From Isochrysis galbana (lineage: Eukaryota > Haptophyta > Isochrysidales > Isochrysidaceae), in contig CM030934.1 of the NCBI GenBank assembly GCA_018136815.1, positions 5,417,318-5,481,317 of the forward strand: a stretch of 64,000 nt of DNA, given 5' to 3'. A program made the translations under genes and the position numbers. Of this stretch, positions 1-9,909 are shown piece by piece. Under the pieces are notes generated by a model, which was not told the origin of the DNA, searched no databases, and worked only from the letters and a program-made list of their open reading frames with translations. The stretch's first letter is position 1, and each line of letters begins with the position of its first letter.

Positions 1-3000
1 CGCTTCAATGGCCCTCCGTCGCGCCGACGCATGCTCCACTTGTTGCTGCAACAGCCTCGCAATTGCCCACCAAATTGTGAAAGCACGTGATGCGCGCTCG
101 GCGCGAATGGCATCAACGGCAGCGAGCGCACGGAGGAGAGCAGCCGCGGGCTCACGCACACGAGCCGGACCGACATGCGTCCTTAGCGATCGTATCGCCG
201 TCGCCTCGAGAGCTTCGTAGACGGCAGCACCAGCGACAAAGCCCTGCCATCGCCGTAGCGCTGAAGTGAGGCAGCGCAAGTCGTAATTGGGCGCCAAAAG
301 GGGCATCGCATTCTCCATGGCCCGGGATGCCTTTAAAACTCCGGTAATCGTCCAATACGGTGTAGGGCCGAAAGAAAAATTCGCGTCAAAAAAACAAGAG
401 GAAGCCGTTGTGAGAGGCGGGGCGGAGCATAACGACCACATAGAGTCTCTGCGAGATGCCGTCGGCCGTGCCATAGCGCCGGGTGCAACAGACGCCTCAG
501 TGGGCGCCGTGAAAGTTGAAGAAAAAGTAGGGGCTAGAGCGAAGCGTGGGGGCGAGGAGAGGGGGGAGCAGATGCGAGGGGGCGATGTATGCGGGGACTG
601 CCGGATCGAGCCGCTGGTCGATCCCGGGCCTGAATGCCCCAATCCATTTTGATGATGCGACGAACCGATTGAGAAACGAGGATCACGAGGGGCAACATCG
701 CCGTGAAGCCCCGCACACCGTCCGGGATCTCTTGGAGGGTCATCCAGAACGAAAGAAGAGCAACTGAGTGGAGGCAGAGGTTGGGCCACACTAGCAGTCG
801 AGCCATCGAGGGAGAACGAATCCCTACGGCGGACCACGCCGATCGAACGGCGGTTGAGTGCATACTCGGAACCGGAAACCTTCTCTCCAGAGTTCACGTC
901 AACGGCCGGAAGCAGCCGCGCTTGTAGCTGGTCCACAATGGGAGAAGAGAGAGATGGATTCTGAGTGTTGGGCGGAGGAGTGGAAAGCGCAGTCACCGCC
1001 CAACGGTCAAAGCAGCGACCAAGCCGACGATACATTTGAAGTCTCCTTGCCGTCAAGCACACGGAGTGAACGCGTCGAGTCTTTGCATGTTCCAGCGCAG
1101 CCTTGGAGCGCGCGGTGCGACGGGAAGCTTTGGCACATGCGCGAGCAGCGGTTGCCAGCGCACAGCCAAACGCCGCCGCCCGCCAGCGTTGGATCCACGC
1201 TTGCAAAAGCGCCCGACGACCGCGAGGAGTATCTTCGAGGTGGCCGCCACCCAAAGACACTTCGACAGAGGCTGCGGTCAGTAGTGCGAAGGCTGCCAGC
1301 CGCCGTTCGACCACCCTCGCAGCATTCGTGGCAGCTGCGGTCGCAGCACGTTCGGACTCTCCAAGGATGCGATCGCGCTCGTTGGTCCAGCGCTTAAAAG
1401 AAGACTTTACCGCCGACTGTGCCGCCTCCTCTGCGACAGCTCTTGCGTTGGAAGCTTCTTGCCGCTCCGCAGCCAGGTCCTCCGAAAGGCATGAGATAGC
1501 GCGTCCAGCTGAGCGCAACTCAAGCCTCAGAGTAGTGGCGCGCCAGCGCCAAGCTGCACGATCGAGACGAAGGGGATCCGCCACACCAATTGCGGCGGCA
1601 GCTGCCCTCCAACGGTAGAGAGCCCTAGTTAGTGGCAAAGAGCAGCGGCATACGCTCCAAATGCGCTCTAGCCGGAGGGCCTCTGCTCGGCGCGCCTCGC
1701 CCCAGCGTGAGAGCTCCTCTCGAGCACATTCGCGCTGGTATGGGGATCCGGTGCGCTCGATGCGCAGCAACGCGCGCAGCTCGAACCGTCCGCCTGTGCT
1801 GTCCACTTGTCTGCCATTGGCGTGGCTTTGGTACAGACCCGTGTCGCCGCCGGTGCGTCGGACTCCTTGGGGCGAGGCAACACCGTCTATCTTTTGTCCT
1901 AGCGATCGAACAGCGCGCGCAATCTGCACGAGGGCGTCGGTGTCGTCCGGGATTGATCTCTTTCCCTCAACCTGCTGGTTGCTTACGACCTTGTCTATAT
2001 GGCCCTCTTCTGGATCGCCGCGCGAAAGCTGCCCGCCCACAACCCGGCAGTGCTGGACCACACCACCATCCTCGCCACCATCGCATTGCGAGGCGGGCGA
2101 GGAACCCTGTAAGGCTAGAGAAACAGCGGCCGCACGCTCGCGCGCTTCCGTCCAGCCATGTGGCGGCTTGCTCGACGGCGGCGATGTGGACCTTGCAGCA
2201 CCTCTCGCGCGCACGGCCCCATGCACCTCCTGGGCGGACGATAAGCAGGACGAGCGGTGCCCACCTTGGAGTGGTGGTGGTGCGGCCAAGAGTGGCGGCG
2301 AGAGCGCTCCCACAGCTGCCTCGAGTCCTCCTGCAATCGGGGCGGCCACCCACGCAGCGATTGAGCGCTCTGCCGCAGCGTACCTCTCGTCCTCGTACTC
2401 CTTCGCATCCTTCGACAACTTTTCCACCGCCAACGCAAGGCGCGCCTCCCTTGCTCTGCTAACTTCAAGCGCACGCCGCTCCTGTTTCAGCTGTCCTTCC
2501 AAATTGTCAATCGTCCTCAGATGGCGTCCACACTCCAACTGCAGCTCTTCCGCTGCCTGACGTGTGGCAGTAGCGACGGCCTCATTGTGCGCCGCACGCT
2601 CGCGCGTCCGCTCCAATTTGGCCGCCACTTCCGCGCTCACGACCTCCAAATGACGCACCTCGCTTGCCAGCATCCGGCCTCTCAGCAGCGCCTCGTCGTG
2701 GGCGGCCGAGAATGCCCTCGCGGCCTCCATCGCCGCCGCGGCTTCCATCTCCGCATCGTCGCGCTCGGCAACTGCAATGCGCAGATTGCGCTTTAAGTCG
2801 AGCACCTGAAGGCGCACATCTCCAGGCGGCCATCGAGCCTGTGCCGTCGCCAGCGCTGTGGCCGCTTGCTCCGCCGCTGCTGCCGCTTCTGAGGCGGCCG
2901 TTTCACGAGCTTGCAAAAGCTCTTCCCGCGCCCGATCTGAAGCGGATCGAGCCAACTCGGCTGCCGCAGTTGCAGCTGCAGCATGTTCTTTGCTCTCCCG

Positions 3001-5346
3001 CAAGGCCGCGGCAACGGCGGCCGCGTTCCGCTCAACCTCGGCGAGTTCTGCCCCGAGGGACGTGATGACCACCTTGGCGGTGGCAATTGCCGAAGAAACG
3101 GAGGATGGCCCCACCCCAGTCTGCGCTAGCGAGGCCAATGGAAAGGATCCCGTGTGATGAGGGATAGGCGAGACGTAGGGGTGAGGCGTGGGAGGCGTCG
3201 GTCTCGTCGGCGATGGTGACGAGACGGAAAGGACCCCTGTTAGACCTCCACCAGCGCCATCACTCGCCATTCCACTCGCGCGGCGCAGCATCTGCTGGAG
3301 TGCTTTCACCTCCGCTCTGAGCTGCCTCTCTTGTCCCTCCGCCGATGCCATGGCATCGGCGAGTTCGCCCTTTTTTATCGTACGAGCGGTTCGCTCATCT
3401 CGCAAGCTTGCGTTCAAGACGGCAGCTGTGCTGCCTGCTGCATCCGCCAAGGCCCGTGCCTCAGCTAGCTGCCTCTGCAACGCTTCGACGGATTCCCCTG
3501 GCTGACCCCATGCTGCAAGTGGTGGTGTAGCTAGGCGGCGGAGCGCTTCTAGCTCCCAGTTTACCTCCGCTGCCGACTCTCCCACTGCGGCAGCTTGCGA
3601 TCGTGCGGTAGCCGCTGATCCCATTTCTGCGATGGCACGCTCCTCCGCCATCGCGGCGGCCGCGGCCACTGAGAGAGCTTGCAGCTCTTGCATGCGTTCC
3701 ATCGCCGCAGTTGCCCTAGCCGCTGAAGCCATCCATGCTGCCCTCGCCTGGGCCGCCTCTCGCTTTGCCTCCGCCGCCTCCGCCTTGGCCTCAGCCACTG
3801 AGGAGGCGGCCGCTGCCTCCGCCTCGGCAACAGCCGAATTCACCGCGAGAGCGTCCGACTGCAGCAACATTTCGTGGGCATGTGCGAGCTGTGTGGTGCC
3901 CTCGGCGACTGCCTCGCGCGCTGCAACGAGAGCCCGATCCAACTCCTCGGCTTGCTCGTCTAACTCCACCTTGCGCTTGCGAAGCTGGGCGCCACGCTCT
4001 TCTAACTCCGACTCCTCCAAAGCCAAGGTAGCCTCCCTCGTCTTTACTTTGATTCGCTCCCTTTCTAGTTGGACCACACGCTCTGCCAGTGCCTCTGCCG
4101 CCGCCTTTGCGCCGGCTGCATGTCTCCACGTATACAGCGCCGTGGCTTGATGGTAGGCCGACCGCCAACAGTGCATGCTATGGCCCACAAAGGCGTGAAA
4201 CAACAGCGCCCCACGTCGGCTCCGGGAGTCGCCCAACAACTGAGTGCCCTGGCGCAGTGCCAAAGCATCTTGACTGCTGCCGCTGGGGGAGAGCTCTGTA
4301 GTGATGGACGCAGTGGCAGGTACACTAGGTGATAGCGGTGAACTTGCTGAGACCAAGGCACTGGCGCCCAGGTGCGACCCGCTCTCACACGAAGTCGCGA
4401 GATGTATGCGACACTCCGCATCCTGGGATGCAATTCTTCTAGCAGGCCTGTCACCTCCCGTGAAGCAGCACGTGCCAGTAGGCATGACGCTTGTCAAGCC
4501 GAGCGTCTGGTGAACGGATGGAGATTTGTACAAATGGTCGGGACTATTGCTTCCGGGCAAAAATAAAGCCTCCGCAGAATTATTGCGGTCCGCTCCACCG
4601 AAATCCGCCTCGTGGCTAGCTTGCATGCGTCGCGATTCTCTATCGCCATCGCGGGCCAGCGCGAGAAACTGAGCCTCAATCTCGGCGAACTGCGTCCTGT
4701 CTTGCTCTGTCTGGTCCAGTAGGTTGAGTGTCTGGATGGATGAAGCTGGGGGCAAAGCGTGGGCTTCTAGGTCGGCCCACGGAGAGTTTGAGCGTCGCTT
4801 TGGCGGATTGGCGGCACATGTTGCCATGCATTCGATCCCCGGCGGGGCCTCCAGCTTCGCTTCCAGCACAAAAGAGGTGACCTCATACTGAGCCAGCGGA
4901 AAATTGAAGACACATACTCCCCACCGAGTCGGGCCATCAGCATCACTCAGGATTTCAGGCGAAAAAGGTGGCGCAGAGAACGGCTTTCGCCGACTGCTCC
5001 GCAATAATTCACCGATGGATGATCTGGCACCGCTGTCAATACTAGGCGTCGATTTTGGCGGCCTCGGGCGCTCAGGTGACGGGATGAGGATCTCGTGCGT
5101 GGTCGCCTCTGCCTTGAACGCCTCGAAGTCGCAGTAGTGGGCTTGGACGAGCTGCTCGCTGTCGAGGTCGACGAGCGGCCACTCGCCACACGAGGCAATG
5201 AGCACTGGGTCGCCCCCTTTCCTGTGCATCCTCAGCCGCAGCGAGCCGAGGCCGACGGAGCGCGGCAGCTCGACGATGAAGCTCTGCATCTCTCCCGGCC
5301 GCACGCTCGCTCGGACGGCGCCGCCCAGCTGCAGCCGTGGGGTCAT
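1..5346 (-). CDS. Giant coiled-coil protein with Trp-containing helical repeats (partial, C-terminus beyond left edge)
   Basis: The minus strand is open from the ATG at 5346-5344 to base 1, 1,782 codons with no stop; I checked the frame line by line. Residues about 1-95 form a beta-rich region (GGAVRASVRPGE, then CGEWPLVDLDSE) that loosely resembles PPC-type domains. Residues about 95-390 are low complexity. From about 400 to 1,010 the protein is Ala/Glu/Arg/Leu-rich with heptad character (for example LRKRKVELDEQAEELDRAL), a predicted coiled coil with a Pro/Ser break near 700-740. Between about 1,210 and 1,460 Trp recurs in basic helical contexts (LSRWGEARR, LYRWRAA, FKRWTNERD, AWIQRWRAAAF, CFDRWAV). 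It recurs again near 1,700-1,760 (ALRRWQGF), after a Ser/Pro-rich linker. The Trp spacing is irregular, so similarity to Sfi1-type centrin-binding repeats is only a guess. A centrosomal, basal-body or cytoskeletal role is inference. It is divergent from the GPHR gene. Confidence 0.85.
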   Translation of the reverse strand, partial: MTPRLQLGGAVRASVRPGEMQSFIVELPRSVGLGSLRLRMHRKGGDPVLIASCGEWPLVDLDSEQLVQAHYCDFEAFKAEATTHEILIPSPERPRPPKSTPSIDSGARSSIGELLRSSRRKPFSAPPFSPEILSDADGPTRWGVCVFNFPLAQYEVTSFVLEAKLEAPPGIECMATCAANPPKRRSNSPWADLEAHALPPASSIQTLNLLDQTEQDRTQFAEIEAQFLALARDGDRESRRMQASHEADFGGADRNNSAEALFLPGSNSPDHLYKSPSVHQTLGLTSVMPTGTCCFTGGDRPARRIASQDAECRIHLATSCESGSHLGASALVSASSPLSPSVPATASITTELSPSGSSQDALALRQGTQLLGDSRSRRGALLFHAFVGHSMHCWRSAYHQATALYTWRHAAGAKAAAEALAERVVQLERERIKVKTREATLALEESELEERGAQLRKRKVELDEQAEELDRALVAAREAVAEGTTQLAHAHEMLLQSDALAVNSAVAEAEAAAASSVAEAKAEAAEAKREAAQARAAWMASAARATAAMERMQELQALSVAAAAAMAEERAIAEMGSAATARSQAAAVGESAAEVNWELEALRRLATPPLAAWGQPGESVEALQRQLAEARALADAAGSTAAVLNASLRDERTARTIKKGELADAMASAEGQERQLRAEVKALQQMLRRASGMASDGAGGGLTGVLSVSSPSPTRPTPPTPHPYVSPIPHHTGSFPLASLAQTGVGPSSVSSAIATAKVVITSLGAELAEVERNAAAVAAALRESKEHAAAATAAAELARSASDRAREELLQARETAASEAAAAAEQAATALATAQARWPPGDVRLQVLDLKRNLRIAVAERDDAEMEAAAAMEAARAFSAAHDEALLRGRMLASEVRHLEVVSAEVAAKLERTRERAAHNEAVATATRQAAEELQLECGRHLRTIDNLEGQLKQERRALEVSRAREARLALAVEKLSKDAKEYEDERYAAAERSIAAWVAAPIAGGLEAAVGALSPPLLAAPPPLQGGHRSSCLSSAQEVHGAVRARGAARSTSPPSSKPPHGWTEARERAAAVSLALQGSSPASQCDGGEDGGVVQHCRVVGGQLSRGDPEEGHIDKVVSNQQVEGKRSIPDDTDALVQIARAVRSLGQKIDGVASPQGVRRTGGDTGLYQSHANGRQVDSTGGRFELRALLRIERTGSPYQRECAREELSRWGEARRAEALRLERIWSVCRCSLPLTRALYRWRAAAAAIGVADPLRLDRAAWRWRATTLRLELRSAGRAISCLSEDLAAERQEASNARAVAEEAAQSAVKSSFKRWTNERDRILGESERAATAAATNAARVVERRLAAFALLTAASVEVSLGGGHLEDTPRGRRALLQAWIQRWRAAAFGCALATAARACAKASRRTARSKAALEHAKTRRVHSVCLTARRLQMYRRLGRCFDRWAVTALSTPPPNTQNPSLSSPIVDQLQARLLPAVDVNSGEKVSGSEYALNRRSIGVVRRRDSFSLDGSTASVAQPLPPLSCSSFVLDDPPRDPGRCAGLHGDVAPRDPRFSIGSSHHQNGLGHSGPGSTSGSIRQSPHTSPPRICSPLSSPPRFALAPTFSSTFTAPTEASVAPGAMARPTASRRDSMWSLCSAPPLTTASSCFFDANFSFGPTPYWTITGVLKASRAMENAMPLLAPNYDLRCLTSALRRWQGFVAGAAVYEALEATAIRSLRTHVGPARVREPAAALLRALAAVDAIRAERASRAFTIWWAIARLLQQQVEHASARRRAIEA

Positions 5347-6050
5347 AAGGCAACGCCGCAGGCGGCGCCTCTCGCCGAGGCCGTGGCGCCAGGAGGAAGG
5401 GAGGGGGGGGGAAGGGCGCGAGAGGAGGGGAGGAGAGAGAGGGAGAGGGAGAGAAGGGGGAGAAGGAGCGGGAGGGAGCCTCGGCGGAGGCTTGGGCTCG
5501 CCACCCAGCGCCTGGCCGGTAAGGCACTCTCTTCTCTCTCGTCTCCATCTCTCTTCACAGACACAAAAAGAAAAAGGATCCCCCCATTCTCACCCCTTCC
5601 CCACAGATTACTTTAGTAGAGGGGACAGCCGTAAGAGGAAGGGAAAACAAAAAGAAGGCGCGCGCCGCCCGGCGCCGAGGGAGAGAGCGCTCGTCTCCCG
5701 TCTTCCCGCCCCCCCCCCCCCCCCCCAGCCCTTCTTCACCTAAACTGCTTCCACATATCGTTGTTCTCTGGTTGGGGTCTCTCGCTCCCCCCTCTCTCTC
5801 GCTCGCTCTCTCTCCCTGCTCGCCCGCCCTCTCCCGCGCTGGAGGAGGGCGAGCGCCGTCGTCGGATGCTGGCGCGCTGAGGGGAGAGGGGAGGGAGGGA
5901 GGCGGGGGGAGAGAGAGCGCGCGCGAGCGAGCGAGCGAGCGAGGGAGGGAGGGAGGGGGAGGGAGGGAGAGCAGAGCCGAGCGAGGAGCGCTCGAGAGGG
6001 AGAGCAGGCGAGAGGGGAGGGAGGGAGGGAGTGAGGGGCTAGCACCTGCG
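5347..6050. promoter_or_regulatory. Divergent promoter/5' UTR region with polypurine tracts
   Basis: This 704-bp interval separates two genes transcribed away from each other. It contains GA-rich runs at about 5400-5480 and 5880-6040, a C20 run at about 5708-5727 and a CT-rich stretch at 5785-5840. I see no clear TATA box. The plus-strand frame is open here by low complexity, but the first in-frame ATG is at 6051, so I treat the interval as promoter plus leaders. Confidence 0.5.
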
Positions 6051-8909
6051 ATGGAGCTGCCAGCATCAGCTGATCCCGGCGAGATCTTGGGCTTCTTCGC
6101 GTGCGTGCTGGTGCCGCTCTACCTGCTGGGTAGGCTTCTCTACCCGCTGCGCGCCGCCTCGATTGCGCCTCTCAAGCTGCCTTGCCGCCTCTTCGCCGTC
6201 TCATTCGCACTCTCGCTCTCGCTGCTCGTGCTGGTGCTGCTTGATGTGGTCGATGCTCTCAGTGCCCCATCGCGCCGAGCTCTGTGGCGCGCGATCCTGT
6301 TGGCGCACCTGGCCCTGCTAGTCATAGGCCTGCCACTTGCCCAGATCTTGCTCATCTTGCGCCGGGTGACGGGTGCCTCTGGAGCAGCGGCTGCACCGCT
6401 CTGCCTTCCGCCTTTACTTGGTTGGCTGTATATTTTCTATCGTATCGGAGATCCCTTTCCCGTCGATTCTTGGCGCGAAAACGCCTGGCGCGAAGACGAT
6501 ACAACGCTGAGCTTCGCCTTTTCAGGCTTGAGCCTCGTGCTCCACCTGTGCATCAATCGAGCAGGCATTATTGGTGTCTTCCTCACTGCGGCCATGTCGG
6601 GCGCAGGGGCAGTCACCTCGCCAGCGGCTGCCCTTGCCCGATGGCTCCGGCCCGTCACTCCAATCGAGGTCCGGATCGCCGAGCGCGCGGTGCTGGCGTC
6701 GTTGCACATGCTTCTGCAGGGTAATCGGAGGTTGGCAGCAGTGATGGAGCGTCACGAGGCTGAGGTTGCTGAGGCGGTTGAGGCGGGAGCCGCTGTCGGG
6801 CGCGCGGTGAAGCGGCGAAGCAATGATGCGTGCCGTACGTCGGAAAGCGGCGGCGCTTGCGCAGAGGCCAAGGGCGGAGAGGGAGATGAGGGCGGTGTCA
6901 ACCACCCCTCCGATGAAAGCTTGGGATCACGGTGTCTATCTGCCATCCTCCGGGCCGTAAGGCTTGCCTATGGTCTTCTGCATGCACGGAGCCGCTCATT
7001 TCGCTCCTCGTCACAGCTCTGGGCGGCACGGCGTGAGACAGTAGCCTTACGCCGGTCGCTCAACGCTTCTCTGGCTACCCTTGACGAGCTCGAGGGGCTG
7101 CTTGAGGCTGAAGCGCACGCTCGCACTCGACGAGGAAGGGCGGAGGAGGGTCTCGGCCTCATCTTCTTGGGTTACGCGATTCAGAAGGTGGCTGTGTCGG
7201 TCGCCTCCCTCCTGTGGCGACAGCATGGAAGGCGCGCCACTGCCTCCAGTAGCCGAGCGGAGCCGGTGCTCTTTCGAGCACTAGGACATGCCGGTGCCTT
7301 GTCGGCACCAACGGCGCGAGCGCTTTCACTATTGGTGGTGGGCATCCTGCTGATCTCGTCGACACGCGGGTTCCTGCGCCACGTGTCGAGGCTCTCAGCG
7401 AGGCTCGACGCGGCCGGAGGAGCCGCAGGGAAGCAACGACACGGTCGGATGCGCCCAGGCGCCAGCTTAGGAATCCGGCCCAAGGGCGCGGCAGCAGCTG
7501 CTACGAGCACCAGCTCCAAGCCGAACGCGCAACCTTTCGCCCCTTTGCCGGGCTGTGGGTCATCCCCGTCTTCGGAATCAGCCTCTCAGGATGCCGCTTC
7601 TGCACGAGCCCCGCTGCCATCGTTCGTGGATGTTGTCGGCTGCACCACAGCCCAGGTGATGGGCTTCTATTTCTTCTCCGCCGTCCTACTTGTGCGCGCC
7701 TCCCTGCCATGGCGCTACCGTGGCGGCATCGAGGCCGCCGTGGGCAGCGTTGAATTTTCCTTTTATCACCATTGGTTCGATTCCATTTTCCTCTTCTCTG
7801 CCTTGCTCACCGCCGGCATCGTCGGGTTGCAAATGACCCTCGCCTCTCACCGGCGGCGTTCCCGATCTGGTTCCGACGTTGCGGGAAGCGTCTCGAGCCA
7901 GCGGCAACGCCATGCAGCGATTGCTGCGCGCGAACGCGCCAAACGAGCTGTTGTTGCATCTCATGGTGCAGCAGCTGGCGCGCGCAATGCCGCCGCAGGC
8001 TTGACGATTAGCGCGGGCGGCACTCGCCGATCCAGCAACGCTACAATTTCGTCATCAGCTGGGGCGGAAGGGGGTTGGGCCATCGCTGCCTCGGGCAGCG
8101 CATCTCCGATTGCTGGGGCTGCGATTGGGCCCTCGGGTGCGCCCCCTTGCCAAAGCGTTCAAGGTGGAAAACTGTTGACGACCAGCGACGACCTGCGGGC
8201 GTTCGCCGGCGCTCATTCGTCCGCCTTTGTTCGAGCTTCTCTCCAGGACCACGTGTACAAATCGCACAAAAGAGCCCCCAAAGATTCTGTGCATGCCACC
8301 GGGAGTGGCTCTCAGCGCGCTTCCCAGGCCCCTTCTCGCGAAACTTCACGAAGCTCGTCGCCACGAATACAGCCGGTGACCATGGGCGCATTGCCATCGA
8401 GTGATGGCCACCTCAACGGCGCCCTATCTGTGGACAGCCGTGTGGGCGATGGGAAAATGCACAGCAACCGCTCGGCCGATCGCTTATCCTCGAATAGCAT
8501 GGAAGCGCTTCTTCCTGGAGACGAGCTCCCACTTGCCCCTTTGCCCACTCCCAGCGCAACCGAGTTACGGCAGCGCAAAGGTCCCCAAGTAGCATCGTCA
8601 GCGCCACCTGCGCCTCGAGCTTCAGGGACGAGTAACGTCACCGTTGGTCTCCATGGGGGCCGCGTTCCGTCCTCGGAGAATGGAGGCCGCGTGTCAGGCA
8701 CCCCAGGGGAGGCGCCCTCATTTTCCCCTCGCTTCTATGGCCTTGCGGCGGGTCTCGCTCTGATTCCCCCGGCGACCTTGGAGGTAGAGGAGACACCTAA
8801 TGCTGCCATCGCCGGCACGATGGCCTCCGCCTCCGCGGCTGCCTCGCGAGGACCACGCGCACTGTTTGACTTTGTCACAAACTTAGAAGAGGTCCACCTT
8901 AGCCTCTGA
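6051..8909 (+). CDS. Golgi pH regulator (GPHR/GTG) family multipass membrane protein, enlarged
   Basis: 952 residues from the first in-frame ATG (context CACCTGCGATGG). The N-terminal half has hydrophobic segments and the family signatures GWLYIFYRIGDPFPV (about 124-138) and RAGIIGVFLTAAMSGAGAV (about 169-187). The C-terminal half has AQVMGFYFFSAVLLVRASLP and FSFYHHWFDSIFLFSALL (about 535-590), matching the domain shared by animal GPHR and plant GTG proteins. Those relatives are about 450-530 residues and act as anion channels or regulators of Golgi/ER acidification; the plant proteins have also been proposed as abscisic-acid receptors. This copy has Ala/Ser/Gly-rich insertions (about 255-300 and 465-530) and a roughly 350-residue polar, Ser-rich tail after the last membrane segment. 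No intron is needed. The last 36 codons lie in a tandem duplication. Confidence 0.9.
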   Translation: MELPASADPGEILGFFACVLVPLYLLGRLLYPLRAASIAPLKLPCRLFAVSFALSLSLLVLVLLDVVDALSAPSRRALWRAILLAHLALLVIGLPLAQILLILRRVTGASGAAAAPLCLPPLLGWLYIFYRIGDPFPVDSWRENAWREDDTTLSFAFSGLSLVLHLCINRAGIIGVFLTAAMSGAGAVTSPAAALARWLRPVTPIEVRIAERAVLASLHMLLQGNRRLAAVMERHEAEVAEAVEAGAAVGRAVKRRSNDACRTSESGGACAEAKGGEGDEGGVNHPSDESLGSRCLSAILRAVRLAYGLLHARSRSFRSSSQLWAARRETVALRRSLNASLATLDELEGLLEAEAHARTRRGRAEEGLGLIFLGYAIQKVAVSVASLLWRQHGRRATASSSRAEPVLFRALGHAGALSAPTARALSLLVVGILLISSTRGFLRHVSRLSARLDAAGGAAGKQRHGRMRPGASLGIRPKGAAAAATSTSSKPNAQPFAPLPGCGSSPSSESASQDAASARAPLPSFVDVVGCTTAQVMGFYFFSAVLLVRASLPWRYRGGIEAAVGSVEFSFYHHWFDSIFLFSALLTAGIVGLQMTLASHRRRSRSGSDVAGSVSSQRQRHAAIAARERAKRAVVASHGAAAGARNAAAGLTISAGGTRRSSNATISSSAGAEGGWAIAASGSASPIAGAAIGPSGAPPCQSVQGGKLLTTSDDLRAFAGAHSSAFVRASLQDHVYKSHKRAPKDSVHATGSGSQRASQAPSRETSRSSSPRIQPVTMGALPSSDGHLNGALSVDSRVGDGKMHSNRSADRLSSNSMEALLPGDELPLAPLPTPSATELRQRKGPQVASSAPPAPRASGTSNVTVGLHGGRVPSSENGGRVSGTPGEAPSFSPRFYGLAAGLALIPPATLEVEETPNAAIAGTMASASAAASRGPRALFDFVTNLEEVHLSL

Positions 8910-9054
8910 TTCCGATGGATTTGGCGTTGCTGCCATCGCCGGCACGATGGCCTCCGCCTCCGCGGCTGCCTCGCGAGGACCACGCGCACTGTTTGACTTT
9001 GTCACAAGCTTAGAAGAGGTCCATCTTAGCCTCTGATTCCGATGGATTTGGCGT
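8801..9054. repeat. Tandem duplication of 127 bp spanning the GPHR stop codon
   Basis: Copy 1 is 8801-8927 and copy 2 is 8928-9054. They differ at only a few bases (ACAAACTT versus ACAAGCTT; CCACCTT versus CCATCTT). The stop codon in copy 1 ends the protein, so copy 2 is 3' UTR although it keeps the same frame and stop. Confidence 0.9.
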
Positions 9055-9387
9055 TGGAAGTGACCTCTTAGTCTCATCACGGACGCTCCGAGGTAGGTTG
9101 AATCTGAGAATGCGCATTCTTTCTCTCCCACTCGCCCGCGCGCCGTTGTCATTGCGATCGCGTGTTCACCATGTGCTGAGGCTAGTGCCAGGGTTGCTGG
9201 TGCAAGCGTGACGCTCCTTACTATGCACAAGACACGGCATGTAGAGCGTACGGAGGTGCATATGTGCGTGCGTTGTGCACGCGAAGAAACCAAAAGTTAC
9301 CAGTCTGAGTCTTGGACGTGGTGGGCCGCACAACGCAGGATGCGAGTCGCCACAGCTGCCGACAACCGTATCGGCCTTGATAATCTA

Positions 9388-9505
9388 ACTGAGCATTAGT
9401 ACCACTACTCTCACTAGCCCGGTACTAACACGACAACCCTCAGTGCACCTGCCCGTACACCTTGACGCGTGCTGATGCCACAGATACATACTCCTATGCA
9501 CCCCT
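9388..9505. repeat. Dispersed repeat, second copy at 49797-49905
   Basis: The stretch from CACTAGCCCGGTACTA through the T/CATACACAT-like end recurs in the same orientation at 49797-49905 with scattered substitutions. The preceding motif ACTGAGCATTAGTACCACTA also recurs near 40214 and 49018, so it marks the edge of a mobile or duplicated unit. The DNA between 9055 and 9388 holds nothing I recognise. Confidence 0.6.
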
Positions 9506-9909
9506 CCACATCTCCCCCCTCGCAGGCCCCCGGCTCCCATTCTAACTCCCCACAAGTTAGAATGAGGGAAAACCCATTGAGGCGGTCCGGTCGACGCCGG
9601 CCGACTCTCCGGGAAAAAGCACCGGGGGGGGGGGGAGGAACTCTCGTCAACAAAGGGGAACGGCCCTTACCAGCTCGCGCCGTGAGCGATCCTCGAGAAA
9701 TAAGTGGCCGCGACTCGAGTAACCTGTGCCACTCCTAGGGTACTCTCCTCGACCTTGGGTCACTCCCTTCTCTCTCCCTCCTGTCGCCAGCCGCCCCCTT
9801 CCCGTTTGCTAACGCAAACAGGGCCTGTTTCTCACCGCACTCCGTCGGGGGGGGTGCAAAATCCCCCCTCTCCCTCTCTCCACTCTCACCCCGCGTCGTC
9901 CCTGTGGCG

